A DNA stretch of 6,166 nt from an uncultured Eubacteriales bacterium (GTDB lineage: Bacteria; Bacillota; Clostridia; Oscillospirales; Acutalibacteraceae). The notes beneath the pieces were generated by a model that was not told the origin of the DNA, did not search any database, and saw only the letters and a program-made list of their open reading frames with translations. Below are positions 5,944-6,166 of the stretch, one piece after another. Location of the stretch: the NCBI GenBank assembly GCA_900320415.1, contig ONSE01000035.1, positions 1 through 6,166 on the forward strand, read 5' to 3'. Each line of letters opens with the position of its first letter. Within the stretch, counting starts at the first letter, position 1. Made by a program: the position numbers and the translations under genes.

Positions 5944-5972
5944 GCATATTTCTGAGGGGACCTTCGTATATT
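5944..5972 (+). promoter_or_regulatory. Sigma-E-like sporulation promoter of yabP
   Basis: GCATATT (5944-5950) matches the sigma-E -35 consensus kmATATT perfectly. After 14 bases, CGTATATT (5965-5972) matches the -10 consensus CATACAnT at its C, T, A, A and T positions. Sigma-E control of yabP is known in Bacillus, which supports the reading. TATATT could also serve sigma-A, but no fitting -35 box lies 16-18 bases before it. Transcription should start near 5979. Confidence 0.55.
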
Positions 5973-6011
5973 GTATCAGTGTGACTGTGAACACGAACGA
6001 TATACGGAGGT
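5960..6011 (+). promoter_or_regulatory. Inverted repeat sequestering the yabP ribosome binding site
   Basis: ACCTTCGTATATTGT (5960-5974) can pair with ACGATATACGGAGGT (5997-6011) over 15 positions: 13 Watson-Crick and two G-U pairs, with a 22-base loop. The right arm contains GGAGG (6006-6010), the yabP Shine-Dalgarno sequence, paired with CCTTC. The left arm contains the -10 element of the predicted yabP promoter. In a long read-through RNA the ribosome site would be hidden, while a transcript starting near 5979 would lack the left arm. The repeat might instead be a protein-binding site in DNA. Confidence 0.65.
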
Positions 6012-6019
6012 AATTCTTT

Positions 6020-6166
6020 ATGGCTGAATTCGCAGGGAAAAAACATACCCTGATGCTCGATAACCGTGAAAATCTTGTCATAACGGGAGCGGAGGACGTC
6101 AACGGCTTCAATGAGGAAACGGTGTCTGTCACAACGTCCGACGGCACGCTGATCATCAGGGGAAGC
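6020..6166 (+). CDS. yabP: Sporulation protein YabP, N-terminal part (cut by window end)
   Basis: Only the first 49 codons are present; the full protein is about 90-100 residues in the family. The visible part matches the YabP family: LDNRENLVITGAEDVNGFNE (residues 13-32), then a beta-rich stretch ending SDGTLIIRGS. In Bacillus YabP, together with YabQ, is needed for spore cortex assembly and is made in the mother cell under sigma-E. The product here has no membrane segment in the part seen. ATG 6020 is certain as the earliest start because an in-frame TAA sits at 6011-6013. GGAGG (6006-6010) lies nine bases upstream but falls in the right arm of a long inverted repeat. Family and gene order would put yabQ and divIC next, but they are outside the window. 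Confidence 0.9.
   Translation, partial: MAEFAGKKHTLMLDNRENLVITGAEDVNGFNEETVSVTTSDGTLIIRGS

Larger units (their letters stand above)
5897..6019 (+). other. Regulatory gap between rqcP and yabP
   Basis: This 123-base stretch has no gene. It holds a sigma-E-like promoter (5944-5972), an inverted repeat that covers the yabP ribosome binding site (5960-6011), and the leader of yabP. The T-run at 5914-5918 has no usable hairpin before it, so I call no terminator after rqcP. Confidence 0.6.

Overview
This window looks like chromosomal DNA from a spore-forming, moderately GC-rich member of the Clostridia, probably the Oscillospiraceae/Ruminococcaceae group. The basis is the gene content and order (HemZ-type radical SAM protein, SpoVB/YabM-like flippase, MazG, HU, RqcP/YabO, YabP), the strong GGAGG ribosome binding sites, and the sigma-A and sigma-E-like promoters. 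All eight genes lie on the + strand and cover almost the whole window. I see no mobile element, CRISPR array, rRNA or tRNA. The lineage is inferred from gene content only.

Layout. 1-600 is the 3' part of a metallo-beta-lactamase-fold hydrolase, followed after one base by hemZ (602-2050). A good extended -10 sigma-A promoter straddles the hemZ stop codon and starts a new unit with a short leader hairpin and a small zinc-ribbon protein of unknown function (2133-2612). Then comes a 14-segment MOP-superfamily flippase of the SpoVB/YabM type with a TTG start (2654-4462). A second sigma-A promoter straddles the flippase stop codon and should drive mazG (4506-5309) and the HU gene (5326-5601). An intrinsic terminator follows HU, then rqcP (5657-5896), a 123-base gap, and the first 49 codons of yabP (6020-6166, cut by the window end).

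How the genes fit together. The right half corresponds to the yabM-yabN-yabO-yabP region of Bacillus subtilis, with two differences: MazG has no tetrapyrrole-methylase-like domain fused to it, and an HU gene sits between mazG and rqcP. The flippase and YabP point to envelope or spore cortex assembly. MazG, HU and RqcP are housekeeping functions: nucleotide-pool sanitation, nucleoid architecture and ribosome rescue.

The most interesting signal is in the gap before yabP. A 15-base-pair imperfect inverted repeat (5960-5974 with 5997-6011) would hide the yabP Shine-Dalgarno sequence in any transcript reading through from rqcP. A sigma-E-like promoter has its -10 element inside the left arm of that repeat, so transcripts starting there would lack the left arm and leave the ribosome site open. 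This suggests, as inference, a promoter-dependent translation switch that keeps yabP silent in vegetative read-through mRNA.
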